A stretch of DNA of 64,000 bases. Origin: Tiamatella sp964451715. GTDB lineage: Archaea > Thermoproteota > Thermoprotei_A > Sulfolobales > Acidilobaceae. The stretch's first letter is position 1; each line of letters begins with the position of its first letter. A program made the translations under genes and the position numbers. Shown here piece by piece: positions 32,162-41,968 of this stretch. The stretch is taken from contig CAYVIZ010000001.1 in NCBI GenBank assembly GCA_964451715.1, positions 50,430 to 114,429 on the forward strand. The letters are read 5' to 3'. A model generated the notes under the pieces. It ran no database searches. It was given only the letters and a program-made list of their open reading frames with translations, and was not told where the DNA came from.

Positions 32162-32749
32162 TTGTTGGCTGCTGGAAAGGAAGGAAAAGCATATGTAGGT
32201 AACCTGGATATAAGCGCGCGGAAAGCCAACGAGATACTCATGAAGAAGGTTAAACTAGGTAAACTCGTGGATTGGGGAGTCGCATTTAGCCTATGGCCCG
32301 TCCACCTGACCACGAGTTGCTGTGGGTGCGAGCTAGCTGCTACCTGGGGACCCCGCTTCGACGCGGAGAGATACGGAGCCCTTACATGGGTTGGATCCCG
32401 TCAAACAAATTTCATCATTGTTGAAGGAACGGTATCTAGGAAAATGGCTAAGGCAGTTAAGATCACTTGGGAACAAATGCCCTTCCCCAAGTTTGCAATA
32501 GCCATGGGCGCATGTGCGCTCGACGGCGGCATTTTCTATAATAGCTATAACATTGTGAGGCCATGGGAGATAATACCTATAGACGTCTATATACCGGGAT
32601 GCCCTCCTAGACCAGAAGCGCTGGCTAGGGCTATAGTAGAGCTGCAGAAGATGGTTAGGAGCAAGTCAATAGCGAGTGAGTGGATAGTAAAGGGGGTAAG
32701 AGAGGAAAACATGAAATACATACTTCCTAAGGAGGCTGAGACCCAATGA
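32162..32749 (+). CDS. nuoB: Complex I subunit NuoB
   Basis: A 195-residue iron-sulfur subunit. It carries the N2 cluster, the last electron carrier before quinone. Ligands are Cys53 and Cys54 (TSCCGC), Cys118 (GACALDGG) and Cys147 (PGCPPRPE). A further Cys56 is present. TTG start. It overlaps nuoC by four bases (ATGA), which couples their translation. Confidence 0.95.
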   Translation: MLAAGKEGKAYVGNLDISARKANEILMKKVKLGKLVDWGVAFSLWPVHLTTSCCGCELAATWGPRFDAERYGALTWVGSRQTNFIIVEGTVSRKMAKAVKITWEQMPFPKFAIAMGACALDGGIFYNSYNIVRPWEIIPIDVYIPGCPPRPEALARAIVELQKMVRSKSIASEWIVKGVREENMKYILPKEAETQ

Positions 32750-33210
32750 GTATCGTCGAAATATTGAAGGAGAAGCTGTCTAGCCTTAACCCGGAGATTA
32801 GTGAAGGCAAGGGATTCGTATCGGTAAAAGTGGAAAAAGATGGTCTAAAGCAGACAGCTAGGATACTTAGAGAATTAGGCTTCGATCACGTCAAGACGGT
32901 TACCGCTATAGACTACCCGAAGGAAAACGAGTTCGAGATAATATATCACGCATCAAGCTTCCTTAACGAGGAACTAGCCAAGTATATAATCGAGCTCAGA
33001 ACAAGGATACCCAGAGATAAACCGGAAATAGAGACGCTGACAGATATATGGCCAAGCGCAGAGTTTCCCGAGCGTGAAACCTTCGAATTCTTCGGAATAA
33101 CCTTCAAAGGCCACCCAGATCTCCGGCCTATACTCCTGCTTCCCGAGGTAGTAGACAAGAAACCTCTTAGGAAAGACTTCGTCGTTAAAGAGGAGGGGAT
33201 ATTCAGATGA
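32746..33210 (+). CDS. nuoC: Complex I subunit NuoC
   Basis: A 154-residue peripheral-arm subunit without cofactors. The family signature lies in WPSAEFPERETFEFFGITFKGHPDLRPILLLPE. It is separate from nuoD, unlike the NuoCD fusion of E. coli. ATGA overlaps on both sides. Confidence 0.93.
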   Translation: MSIVEILKEKLSSLNPEISEGKGFVSVKVEKDGLKQTARILRELGFDHVKTVTAIDYPKENEFEIIYHASSFLNEELAKYIIELRTRIPRDKPEIETLTDIWPSAEFPERETFEFFGITFKGHPDLRPILLLPEVVDKKPLRKDFVVKEEGIFR

Positions 33211-34424
33211 GCACAGTTGAATCTATTCCGAAGAAGCTCCCAGGAATGGATGTGAACAAGCTAGGAAAAGACTTATACGAGGTATTCATTGGTCCTCAGC
33301 ACCCTGGCAGTGGTCACATGAGGATAATCATACGCGTTGACGGAGACGTTATAGTAGAAGCTGACCCTGATCTAGGTTACGTCCATCGTACAATGGAGAA
33401 GCTTGCAGAGGGGAGAGAGTTCATAAAGGTCATACCCCTCATGGAGAGAATGGCTATACTTGATGCCTGCAATATAACTCTACCATATGTGGAGGCCGTT
33501 GAAAAACTGTTGGATATAGAGCCTCCGCCTAGAGCCAAGTATCTCCGTGTACTGCTCTGCGAGATAAACAGAATAGCAAGCCACCTCTACGGTCTAGGCA
33601 TTTTCGGTGTTTTCCTAGGCCACTCCACAATGTACATGTGGCCCTTCGGTGACAGAGAAGTATTCGTCGAGTTAGCGGAAAAACTTACAGGAGCTAGGCT
33701 GACCCATACATACCCCGTGCCAGGAGGAGTCAGGAGGGATCTCCCCCAGGGCTTTGCAGAGGATGCCGAGAAAGCTATAAGATACATGGAGAAACGCTTA
33801 GAGGAATACAGGAAGATATTCCTAGATAACCCTGTTATACAGAAGAGGCTTATTGATGTAGGTGTAATAAGCAAGAATCTCGCGGCCCAGCTTGGCATAG
33901 TAGGCCCTAACCTACGTGCTTCGGGTATAAAGTATGATGTACGTATAATCGAGCCATACGAGGTGTACGACGAGCTCGACTTCGAGGTTCCAGTCTTCGA
34001 GGAGGGAGACGCCTTCGCCCGTGCATGGATACGAATAATAGAAATGCAGCAGAGTCTCCGCATAATACGCCAGGTGCTGGAGAAGATACCCGACGGAGAC
34101 CCTCTCCACGAGAAGTTCTGGGCTAAGGCGCCTGCTCTCTACAAGAAGGTCTTTGAGCAAACTAAGAGAGTGAAGCTTATCCCCTTATACGCGAATCTCA
34201 AAGTGCCTGAGGGCAGGGCTTTTGCTAGAGGAGAAGCCGGCCGTGGAGAAATAGTGTACATGGTCGAGAGTAATGGCTCTACAAAGCCATATAGGGTTAG
34301 GGTAGTATCGCCCTCGTTTAGAAACGCAATAGTATTCAGATACATTGTTCCCGGCCACCGTATAGCTGATCTCCCCGCCATATACGGCAGTATAGATTAC
34401 TTCCCACCCGAAGCAGACAGGTGA
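33207..34424 (+). CDS. nuoD: Complex I subunit NuoD
   Basis: A 405-residue 49-kDa-type subunit that lines the quinone site. GPQHPGSGHMR (about 29-39) holds the quinone-site His. LVVPGHRIADLP-type end IVPGHRIADLPAIYGSIDYFPPEADR is present. No NiFe cysteine pairs, so it is a complex I rather than hydrogenase subunit. By my alignment, the quinone-binding Tyr87 of Thermus corresponds to Ile84 here (ERMAILDACN). ATGA overlap with nuoC. Confidence 0.94.
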   Translation: MSTVESIPKKLPGMDVNKLGKDLYEVFIGPQHPGSGHMRIIIRVDGDVIVEADPDLGYVHRTMEKLAEGREFIKVIPLMERMAILDACNITLPYVEAVEKLLDIEPPPRAKYLRVLLCEINRIASHLYGLGIFGVFLGHSTMYMWPFGDREVFVELAEKLTGARLTHTYPVPGGVRRDLPQGFAEDAEKAIRYMEKRLEEYRKIFLDNPVIQKRLIDVGVISKNLAAQLGIVGPNLRASGIKYDVRIIEPYEVYDELDFEVPVFEEGDAFARAWIRIIEMQQSLRIIRQVLEKIPDGDPLHEKFWAKAPALYKKVFEQTKRVKLIPLYANLKVPEGRAFARGEAGRGEIVYMVESNGSTKPYRVRVVSPSFRNAIVFRYIVPGHRIADLPAIYGSIDYFPPEADR

Positions 34425-34430
34425 TAAGCC

Positions 34431-35468
34431 GTGTCTGGATTGTTGAAGTTGTTGGTAGACATAATAACCTGGCCCCCCTTGTTCCAGCTGGTTATAGCGC
34501 CGGGATTGGTGGCGGCTTTAGTTATAGTTATTTTCATTCTATGGTTCGAGAGGAAGACCGCGGCAAGAGTACAAATGAGGATAGGACCCTACCATGTAAG
34601 CCCTAGAATAGGGGGAGGCTTGCAGCTCATTGCAGACCTTGTAAGATACTCCTTCCAAGAAATAATAATCCCGAAGGCCGCTGACAAACCAATATTTATA
34701 GGTGCACCTTTGGCAGCTCTCGTCATTTCACTCTTACCTGTAGTAGCGATGCCATTCACCACGGTACCCAAGTATTATCCTATACCCATGGATTATAGCT
34801 TGCTCATAGCAGTAGCGCTATCAACGTTGTCACCGGTCTTCATAATTGCCGCAGGATGGGCTAGTAACAACAAGTTCTCCATAATAGGAGGCCTTAGAGA
34901 AGCATTCGTAATAACTGCATACGAGCTCCTCATAGTTATAACTGCGCTAGCAGGAGGTGTCGCCGTGCTCTCATACAATCTTACCGATATAGTGGTTGCT
35001 CAAAAACCCTTCTATAAGTGGATACTATTCACGAACCCCATAGCTGCTCTCACAATGTTCGCCGCAATACTAATGGCCACCTCCGGCTTCCCGTTCGAGA
35101 TACCGGAGGCTGAAAACGAAATAGTGGCAGGAGCTTATACAGAGTATTCGGGCTTGATGTACGGGATAAACATGGGTGCTGCCTATATAAAGAGATTCGC
35201 GTATTCACTACTGTTCACACTCATATTCCTCGGGGGATGGCTGCCATACGAGCCTTCAAGCGGGCTTATCCACGGCTACCTTATACCTCTAGTCATCGTC
35301 CTAGTCAAGTCTACAATAGTGATGGCCATAATGAGCTTCCTTAGAGCGGTATATGGAAGGTTTAGAATAGACCAGGCACTCGATGGTGCTTGGAGAATAT
35401 TCATACCCCTCGCACTCATAGGCTTCGGCATTGCTTTAATAGAGGCTTATCTGGGGGTGTACGCGTAA
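34431..35468 (+). CDS. nuoH: Complex I subunit NuoH
   Basis: A 345-residue membrane subunit with about eight transmembrane helices. It forms the entry to the quinone chamber. Signature segments: VQMRIGPYHVSPRIGGGLQL and ATSGFPFEIPEAENEIVAG (charged loop). GTG start. Its stop overlaps the nuoI ATG by one base. Confidence 0.94.
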   Translation: MSGLLKLLVDIITWPPLFQLVIAPGLVAALVIVIFILWFERKTAARVQMRIGPYHVSPRIGGGLQLIADLVRYSFQEIIIPKAADKPIFIGAPLAALVISLLPVVAMPFTTVPKYYPIPMDYSLLIAVALSTLSPVFIIAAGWASNNKFSIIGGLREAFVITAYELLIVITALAGGVAVLSYNLTDIVVAQKPFYKWILFTNPIAALTMFAAILMATSGFPFEIPEAENEIVAGAYTEYSGLMYGINMGAAYIKRFAYSLLFTLIFLGGWLPYEPSSGLIHGYLIPLVIVLVKSTIVMAIMSFLRAVYGRFRIDQALDGAWRIFIPLALIGFGIALIEAYLGVYA

Positions 35469-36013
35469 TGCCTGGCAAAGTAGTTTATAAGAAAACTCCC
35501 AAACCCAGATTCCTAGACGCCATAACAGGCAACCTGGGCGCTATACTCATAGGCCTCAAATACTTCGCCAATCCCAACAGGTTAACAATGAAGTATCCCT
35601 ACGAGTATCCCCAGTTGAGAAGCAACTATAGAGGCTTCATCGTTCTCGACATGAAAAAATGTATAGGATGTATGTCATGCGCGAGAATATGTCCTGCAGC
35701 TGCTATGAAGATGGTTAAAGTAGAGGTTGAAAAGGCGGGTAAGAAGAAGCAGATGCCCTTCCCAGTCATTAACTATAACAGGTGTATATTTTGTGGTTTC
35801 TGTGTAGACGTGTGTCCGACCGAGGCGCTTTACCACATACCTGTACACGACGTGGTTTATACCAACATGGAAGATATGGTACTAGACTTGGAGAAGTTCC
35901 AAGAGAAGGTGGAATCGCCTAGTGTTAAGGAAGGAGTTCCTGTAAGATACTTGTTTGACCCTGATAAGGGGCTTGTGAAGGTTCCTATAAAGGAGGGTGG
36001 AGGTGAGGAGTAA
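35468..36013 (+). CDS. nuoI: Complex I subunit NuoI
   Basis: A 181-residue protein with two 4Fe-4S clusters: CIGCMSCARICP (about 60-71) and CIFCGFCVDVCP (about 99-110). It links the electron entry site to NuoB. ATG 35468 overlaps the nuoH stop; a longer reading from 35390 is nuoH in another frame. The stop overlaps the nuoJ ATG by one base. Confidence 0.95.
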   Translation: MPGKVVYKKTPKPRFLDAITGNLGAILIGLKYFANPNRLTMKYPYEYPQLRSNYRGFIVLDMKKCIGCMSCARICPAAAMKMVKVEVEKAGKKKQMPFPVINYNRCIFCGFCVDVCPTEALYHIPVHDVVYTNMEDMVLDLEKFQEKVESPSVKEGVPVRYLFDPDKGLVKVPIKEGGGEE

Positions 36014-36486
36014 TGGATTTGTCATACCAGTATCTGGCTTTGACCATATTGTCGGCTTTAACTCTTTACACGGCTTATCTAACTGTGAGAGGTAAGGACC
36101 TTGTCTACTCTAGTGTTTCCCTAGCATTGACGGCGTCACTTGTAAGCCTGCTAGTCGCGTTCATGGGATATGTGCTGGTTGCAGCCGTGCAGGTTCTAGT
36201 TTACGTGGGAGCTGCTGTTATGTTCATCATAGTAAGCGTCTCTTTGCTGGGGGCGAAAGAAACCACTGTACGGAACGAATACACAGGCATAACCGCAGGC
36301 ATATTCACATTCGCCGTCCTCTACTTGTACCTAAGCAGGTTTACACACGCATTCACGTTCACCCAGACACCTAGTGTACAGGTAATAGGGGACACCCTAC
36401 TCTCAAGGTATATGGGTGTAATAATACTTCTCATCGTTGCCTTGGCAGCTACAGTGATTGAAGCCATATCTCTCGCTAAGAAGTGA
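36013..36486 (+). CDS. nuoJ: Complex I subunit NuoJ
   Basis: A 157-residue membrane protein with five predicted helices. Segment VAAVQVLVYVGAAVMFIIVSVSL is typical of NuoJ. ATG 36013 lies at the nuoI stop. Followed by nuoK after 11 bases. Confidence 0.9.
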   Translation: MDLSYQYLALTILSALTLYTAYLTVRGKDLVYSSVSLALTASLVSLLVAFMGYVLVAAVQVLVYVGAAVMFIIVSVSLLGAKETTVRNEYTGITAGIFTFAVLYLYLSRFTHAFTFTQTPSVQVIGDTLLSRYMGVIILLIVALAATVIEAISLAKK

Positions 36487-36497
36487 GGTGAGGAGAA

Positions 36498-36821
36498 GTG
36501 TTGTCCGTTACGATAGACGCGATAGGCTTCGTGTTAGGTATGACCGGTTTAATACTAATAAGTATGGGGGTATACGGGTTCACGGCTACGCGGAATTTAG
36601 TACGTATGTTGCTTTCTTTGGAAATAACCTTCAACGGCGTTTTCCTCGTTTTAATGACCCTCATAACAGCTGTCCCCCTATACGCGACTTTGCTCGGCGT
36701 TATCTTAATAGGCGTGGTCTCGGCTGAGGTGGCTGTCGTGGTTGCCATTATAGCCGCATACTATAGGAGGACCGGCGTGCTTGATTCGGAGTCATCGGAA
36801 AACGTAGAGGGAGGTGTTTAA
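36498..36821 (+). CDS. nuoK: Complex I subunit NuoK
   Basis: A 107-residue antiporter-like small subunit with three helices. It has the buried Glu in LLSLEITFNGV and a second in VSAEVAVVVAI, both part of the proton path. TTG start after GGTGAGGAG. Short linker to nuoM. Confidence 0.92.
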   Translation: MLSVTIDAIGFVLGMTGLILISMGVYGFTATRNLVRMLLSLEITFNGVFLVLMTLITAVPLYATLLGVILIGVVSAEVAVVVAIIAAYYRRTGVLDSESSENVEGGV

Positions 36822-36824
36822 GCA

Positions 36825-38372
36825 ATGGAGTTGTCAATACCTATACTCTGGATAAGCATATTTCTCCCCCTAGTGATCACGTTAATCGGTTTAAAGATAG
36901 AGGAGGACAACATAGAGAGTGTTGCATACGCTACCGGAGCCTCTCTCCTGTTACCCTTACTGCTGGTTGGCGCAGCCGCCATTAAAGGGATGCTCGGGGA
37001 AGGATTAGTCGATCCTTGGATGGCATCATTCACGGGGGTAGGCACTCTTGCATTGGCGTTAGACGGCCTCTCAGCTCTGGTGGTAGCCGGTGTAAGTTTG
37101 GTTACGGCGCTCGTCAGTTTCTACTCAATACCATACATGAAGACCCGTGTCGAGGAAATGAGAGAGGCTGGGGAGACTCCTCCAAGCCTCAACGTGTACT
37201 TCTTCCTTTACGCGCTCTTCTCGGTGGCGATGCTAGGACTAGTATATTCGACCAACATGGTGCTCTTCTACGTGTTCTTGGAGCTGACCTTGGTCCCCTC
37301 ATTTCTGCTCATAGCATATTATGGCTACGGGGATAGGAAACGAATAGCGATACTCTACTTTGTATGGACCCATATCGGCGCTGTCATGTTCCTCTCAGGA
37401 ATGCTATACTACGGCTATCACGTAGGTAACTTCGATTATATAGACCCGGCGACTATGACGCCTGTTACTGGAGGCGCATCCCTATTAGGGGGTGCAGCAA
37501 AGTATGTTGCCATGCTCATAATGTTCGGTCTATTCGTCAAAATGGCAGTATTCGGTGTGCACATGTGGCTTCCATACGCCCACGCCGAAGCGCCCACGCC
37601 GATATCCGCCCTCTTATCCCCTAACCTGATAGGTCTAGCGGGATACGCGCTTGCTAGAATAGTGGTCCCTGTGTTTCCAGGCTTTCTGCAGGAGTATAAA
37701 TGGCCTCTAATCTACCTGGCATTTCTAACCATAATATATGGTGGACTAGTAGCGCTCAAGCAGACGGACTTCAAGAGATTCCTGGCATACTCGAGTGTGA
37801 GCCAGATGGGTTACATGCTCCTCGGAATAGCGACGCTGACACCCATAGGGATAACTGGTGCAATGATACACTATCTCTCCCATGCAATAGGAAAAGCACT
37901 GCTCTTCATGGCGGCAGGCGTATTCATCACAGAGCTACACGGACTCAGGGATATACGGTTAATGGGAGGACTGGCTAGGAAATACCCCTTCACTGCAGCA
38001 CTAGCATTACTGGGTTTCATGCATCTAGTAGGTATGCCTCCCACCATAGGTATGTGGAGCGAGTTATTCATCATTTTCGGATTGTTCAAAGACGTCAACT
38101 TATCCACACAGTTCATAGCGATGGCAAGCCTTGTGATACTAGCATTAATGGTATCCGCAGCATACGCCTTCATCAACATGAGGAGGATCTTCTATAACAA
38201 ACCTAGGAGTGAGCAAGCCAAGGCTAAGAGCGAGGTGCCCAGTGTGCTGCAGTATTCCATGCTGTTCATAGGAATAATGGGAATAGTCTTCTTCGTCTGG
38301 ATAAACCCGTACTATCACGGGCTGCTAGATGTTGTTAAGAGGATGTTCTTATTTGCTGGAATAGGAGGGTGA
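36825..38372 (+). CDS. nuoM: Complex I proton-pumping subunit NuoM
   Basis: A 515-residue antiporter-like subunit with about 14 helices. Signature segments: LVPSFLLIAYYGYGDRKR with a Glu in MVLFYVFLELTLVP, GVHMWLPYAHAEAPTPISA and the broken helix region KRFLAYSSVSQMGYM with Lys. Order M-L-N here differs from the bacterial L-M-N. ATG start two bases after nuoK. Confidence 0.92.
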   Translation: MELSIPILWISIFLPLVITLIGLKIEEDNIESVAYATGASLLLPLLLVGAAAIKGMLGEGLVDPWMASFTGVGTLALALDGLSALVVAGVSLVTALVSFYSIPYMKTRVEEMREAGETPPSLNVYFFLYALFSVAMLGLVYSTNMVLFYVFLELTLVPSFLLIAYYGYGDRKRIAILYFVWTHIGAVMFLSGMLYYGYHVGNFDYIDPATMTPVTGGASLLGGAAKYVAMLIMFGLFVKMAVFGVHMWLPYAHAEAPTPISALLSPNLIGLAGYALARIVVPVFPGFLQEYKWPLIYLAFLTIIYGGLVALKQTDFKRFLAYSSVSQMGYMLLGIATLTPIGITGAMIHYLSHAIGKALLFMAAGVFITELHGLRDIRLMGGLARKYPFTAALALLGFMHLVGMPPTIGMWSELFIIFGLFKDVNLSTQFIAMASLVILALMVSAAYAFINMRRIFYNKPRSEQAKAKSEVPSVLQYSMLFIGIMGIVFFVWINPYYHGLLDVVKRMFLFAGIGG

Positions 38373-38373
38373 G

Positions 38374-40395
38374 ATGGAAATGATAGACCCTATATGGATT
38401 TGGTTAACACCTTATCTGGGTGCACTACTATTAGCCCTCTTATGGGTATCAGGGTACAGGAGAGAGGGAGTCTATGGCACAGTGTCTGTTCTCAGCATAC
38501 TGGTGTCAGCGTTAATATCCACGGTGTTGACTCCCAAGGTACTAGGAGGAAGCCTGATTTACACGAAACACGAGTGGCTTCCAAGCCTAGGCATCAACTT
38601 CGGCACCTACATGGATGGCTTAGGAGCCTTCATGGCCCTAGTAGTGTCCTGGCTCTCATTCCTGATAGCAGTATATAGCACAGAGTACATGAAAGGAGAC
38701 TGGGGAGTGCAGAGGTACTTCTTCTTCTTCACATTCTTCGTGGGAAGCATGCTATTATTGGTACTCGCTGATAACCTTGTCCTAATGTTTATAGGATGGG
38801 AAGGAACAGGACTGGCAAGCTATGCTCTCATAGGACACTGGTACACGGATGAAGAAGAGACATGGGTGGGAGACCCAGGCAGAACAGTACTCGGTACCCC
38901 CATGTATTTCGAGCCCAGCCATAGCGGTGTTAGAGCAATCCTCTTCACTAGAGTAGGAGACATAGGGATGATCATAGGCATGGCTCTATTCTACATGATA
39001 ACAGGAACCTTCAGTATCCCAGAAATAGCGGATACAGCGTCCGGATGGATGGGTTATCTAGCATCCAAAGGCGTGTTAACCGCTGCACTCCTAGTGTTCA
39101 GCCTTGGAGCCCTCGCTAAAAGCGCTCAGTTCCCCTTCCAAGAATGGCTTGTAACAGCCATGACCGGCCCTACTCCAGTATCCGCACTTATACACGCGGC
39201 CACAATGGTGAAAGCAGGCGTCTACTTCATGCTGCGTTTCGCCCCAATATTCTACAATGGCGCTATGGCTCTGGGAGGAACTGCACTACAAGCCACTCAT
39301 GATTACTTCAATATAATAGCTATACTAGGCGGAGTAACTGCTTTCATGATGGCTACCATGGCCTTGGTTTCCAGAGAGCTCAAGCTAATATTCGCGTATT
39401 CAACAGCCTCACAGCTGGGATACATGTTCCTAGGAGTAGGTGCAGCCGGCTTACTCGCCCATAAAGAGCTAGCATACGAGGGTGTTATAGCCAGTGCAAG
39501 CCACTTAATGAGCCACGCCGTGTTCAAGGCGGCCCTATTCCTGATAGCGGGATGGGCCATACACGCCGTCCACAGCAGGTTCATTGATCATATGGGTAAT
39601 TTTGCGAAATACATGAAGATAACAGCCATATCCATATGGCTAGCAGGGCTGAGTCTATCAGGTCTACCGCCATTCTCAGGCTTTTGGAGTAAGGAGGGAA
39701 TAATCCATGCAACACACCTAGCAGGCCTCGAGAATCTATGGTTCCTGGCAGTGTTTACTGCAGGCCTGACAGGCTTCTACACCACCAGAGCTATTATAAG
39801 GGTATTCCACATGCCACCCTACGAAGAACCTCATCATCACGCAGAGCTACACGAGGCGCCTCCCAGGATGCTGTGGCCATACACTATTCTTGCAGTGGCA
39901 GCTCTAGTCATAGGTATAGTATGGCCTCTAGGATTCGGCAAGGACTTCTACGAGCTTGCATCGAATACTCTCGGTATAGAAGAACATGTTAGGTACACGT
40001 TCGAGTTCACGGCAACCACGGCTGGAATAGTAGCCTGGGTTCTGGTGATGGTTCTAAGTGTACCAGCCTTGTATCTAGCCCTCAAAATAGACTTCGTAGG
40101 CATACTGAAGAAAAGCCAGACGGCACGCGTGTTACACGGGTTCCTCTATGATAGATGGTACATAAACGCCCTGATCTACATAGTAATAGTAGGTGGCTTT
40201 ATCGTAATCGTACAAGCACTTGGATTCGTAGATAGCGTAATAGACGGTTTCTACCATGTAGGGATACCTGTAGCGTTCATCTTGTTCTCCAAAGGTTTCA
40301 GATCACTGCATAGGGGCAGACCTGATCTATACCTGGCATACTATGCCTATGGGGCAGGATTACTGATACTCCTGCTATATCTCCTATGGGGGTGA
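38374..40395 (+). CDS. nuoL: Complex I proton-pumping subunit NuoL
   Basis: A 673-residue antiporter-like subunit. Its long C-terminus fits the lateral helix HL plus an anchor helix. Signature segments: FIGWEGTGLASYALIGHWYTDEE, KSAQFPFQEWLVTAMTGPTPVSAL and LIFAYSTASQLGYMFLGVGAAG. A histidine-rich loop HHHAELHEAP near residue 487 is notable. GTGAGATGG start; two bases after nuoM. Confidence 0.93.
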   Translation: MEMIDPIWIWLTPYLGALLLALLWVSGYRREGVYGTVSVLSILVSALISTVLTPKVLGGSLIYTKHEWLPSLGINFGTYMDGLGAFMALVVSWLSFLIAVYSTEYMKGDWGVQRYFFFFTFFVGSMLLLVLADNLVLMFIGWEGTGLASYALIGHWYTDEEETWVGDPGRTVLGTPMYFEPSHSGVRAILFTRVGDIGMIIGMALFYMITGTFSIPEIADTASGWMGYLASKGVLTAALLVFSLGALAKSAQFPFQEWLVTAMTGPTPVSALIHAATMVKAGVYFMLRFAPIFYNGAMALGGTALQATHDYFNIIAILGGVTAFMMATMALVSRELKLIFAYSTASQLGYMFLGVGAAGLLAHKELAYEGVIASASHLMSHAVFKAALFLIAGWAIHAVHSRFIDHMGNFAKYMKITAISIWLAGLSLSGLPPFSGFWSKEGIIHATHLAGLENLWFLAVFTAGLTGFYTTRAIIRVFHMPPYEEPHHHAELHEAPPRMLWPYTILAVAALVIGIVWPLGFGKDFYELASNTLGIEEHVRYTFEFTATTAGIVAWVLVMVLSVPALYLALKIDFVGILKKSQTARVLHGFLYDRWYINALIYIVIVGGFIVIVQALGFVDSVIDGFYHVGIPVAFILFSKGFRSLHRGRPDLYLAYYAYGAGLLILLLYLLWG

Positions 40396-40401
40396 TACAC
40401 G

Positions 40402-41808
40402 ATGGTGTTGGATTTGAATGAAACAGTAACAGGCCTCTCATACATTATTCTAATACTAGGCGTAGCAGTACCGCTATCTAAACCCTTAGGCATAGAGAAG
40501 ACCAGACTACCGTACGCGTTCAGCTGGGCTTCAACACTTCTACTATCAATAATAGCATACTTACTCATAGACAACACATATACAGGCGGATATACAACCC
40601 TCTATAAGGGTCTAGTAACCTACAATTCGTTTTCAGCATTCATGCTGCTATTAACCGCAATAGCATCCATGCTGGTGCTCATGGCTATAAAGAACCGTGC
40701 AGAAGAATGGCCTACAGCACCCGCAGTATATGGCCTGATTCCACTGATACACTTCGGCCTCATATTCGCTATGGGCGTAAATGATGCCTTGCTGCTGCTT
40801 GCAATATGGCTTCTAGTCTCTGTGGCAAGCTATGTAGTGATAGCGCTTCCCAAGGATAGCGAAAGCGTAAAGGGCGCCGTTAGATATGCGTTCATGGGCT
40901 CTCTAGCGACACTCTTCCTAGCAGTCTGGGTCGCGTTCAACCTAGTTGTCAACGGCACGTTTGCGATAACACCCTATGAAACAGGCCTAGTATCCATCCT
41001 AGGCTTCGGCGCATTAGTGATAAGCATAGGATTCAAGCTAGGTATAGCCCCGTTCCACTGGTGGCTCCCCGACGTTTACGGGAAATCAAATGGCTACGGG
41101 GTCTCTATTGTGGCTGGAATCGTGAAAATAGGCTTTATAGCCATAGCAGCGAGAGTAGTATACTACATCTCTTCAAGCGGGTTCTCCACGGTCTCAACCA
41201 TCACACTTGCAGCGTTAGCCGTCGCAACCATGTTCTGGGGTAACATAGCAGCCCTCACCACAAGGAATCTCCAGAGAATACTGGCATATAGTAGCATAGC
41301 CCATGTGGGCTACATACTCGTGGGCCTAACTGCTTTAGCCTACGCAGCAGGATCCTCTAACACCGCATTAGCTATGTACGCATTTGCCGCGATAGCAATA
41401 CATACAGCAGCATACTCTATAAGCAAGGCTCCTCTGTTCGCAGTTATGGGTGAAGGCAGAACAGATCTAGGCATTTTAAAGGGAATGTTTAAGAGAGACC
41501 CCGCCTCGGCAACATCTATAGCCATACTACTACTCAGCCTTCTGGGGCTTCCCCCGCTACTCGGATTCTGGGGTAAGCTTTACATGTTCACCGCCGTCGC
41601 CGGCTACTCCTTACCCCTGCTCGTCATCGCGTTGATCAACAGCGGCATAAGCGCTGTCTATTACGGTATAGCAATCCGTGAAATGCTATCTACCGAGGAA
41701 GGAGGCGTCACATACGACGGGTACAGAAAAGCCTCACTAGTTATAGCTGCAACACTAATAGTAATCCTAGGTTTACTGGCACAGTACATATTTACAGCCC
41801 TACAATAA
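40402..41808 (+). CDS. nuoN: Complex I proton-pumping subunit NuoN
   Basis: A 468-residue antiporter-like subunit. Signature segments: KLGIAPFHWWLPDVYGKSN and QRILAYSSIAHVGYILVGL. The last gene of the 11-gene operon. No nuoE, nuoF or nuoG is found in the operon or in the window. No T tract of note follows directly; AAAAACCTTTTG at 41810-41821 is a weak end signal. Confidence 0.92.
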   Translation: MVLDLNETVTGLSYIILILGVAVPLSKPLGIEKTRLPYAFSWASTLLLSIIAYLLIDNTYTGGYTTLYKGLVTYNSFSAFMLLLTAIASMLVLMAIKNRAEEWPTAPAVYGLIPLIHFGLIFAMGVNDALLLLAIWLLVSVASYVVIALPKDSESVKGAVRYAFMGSLATLFLAVWVAFNLVVNGTFAITPYETGLVSILGFGALVISIGFKLGIAPFHWWLPDVYGKSNGYGVSIVAGIVKIGFIAIAARVVYYISSSGFSTVSTITLAALAVATMFWGNIAALTTRNLQRILAYSSIAHVGYILVGLTALAYAAGSSNTALAMYAFAAIAIHTAAYSISKAPLFAVMGEGRTDLGILKGMFKRDPASATSIAILLLSLLGLPPLLGFWGKLYMFTAVAGYSLPLLVIALINSGISAVYYGIAIREMLSTEEGGVTYDGYRKASLVIAATLIVILGLLAQYIFTALQ

Positions 41809-41968
41809 GAAAAACCTTTTGAAAACACAAACCCCCAAACCTTTTCATCAATCGGCTTCCCGAGGGAAACGAGAGGAAGAGAAGGTATTAACCCCATATT
41901 TTTATATCATGAACAAACCGGCCTGATACATGGTCTATTACCTCCATACGGCATAAAGGAAGACAAAT

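Noticed and set aside
33207..34424. NuoD as the large subunit of a NiFe hydrogenase
   Set aside because: Hydrogenase CxxC pairs are missing at both ends; the operon has NuoA and NuoN type subunits.
36458..36727. Plus-strand open frame of 89 codons at the nuoJ-nuoK border
   Set aside because: It is out of frame with nuoK, which has a good TTG start and full family match.
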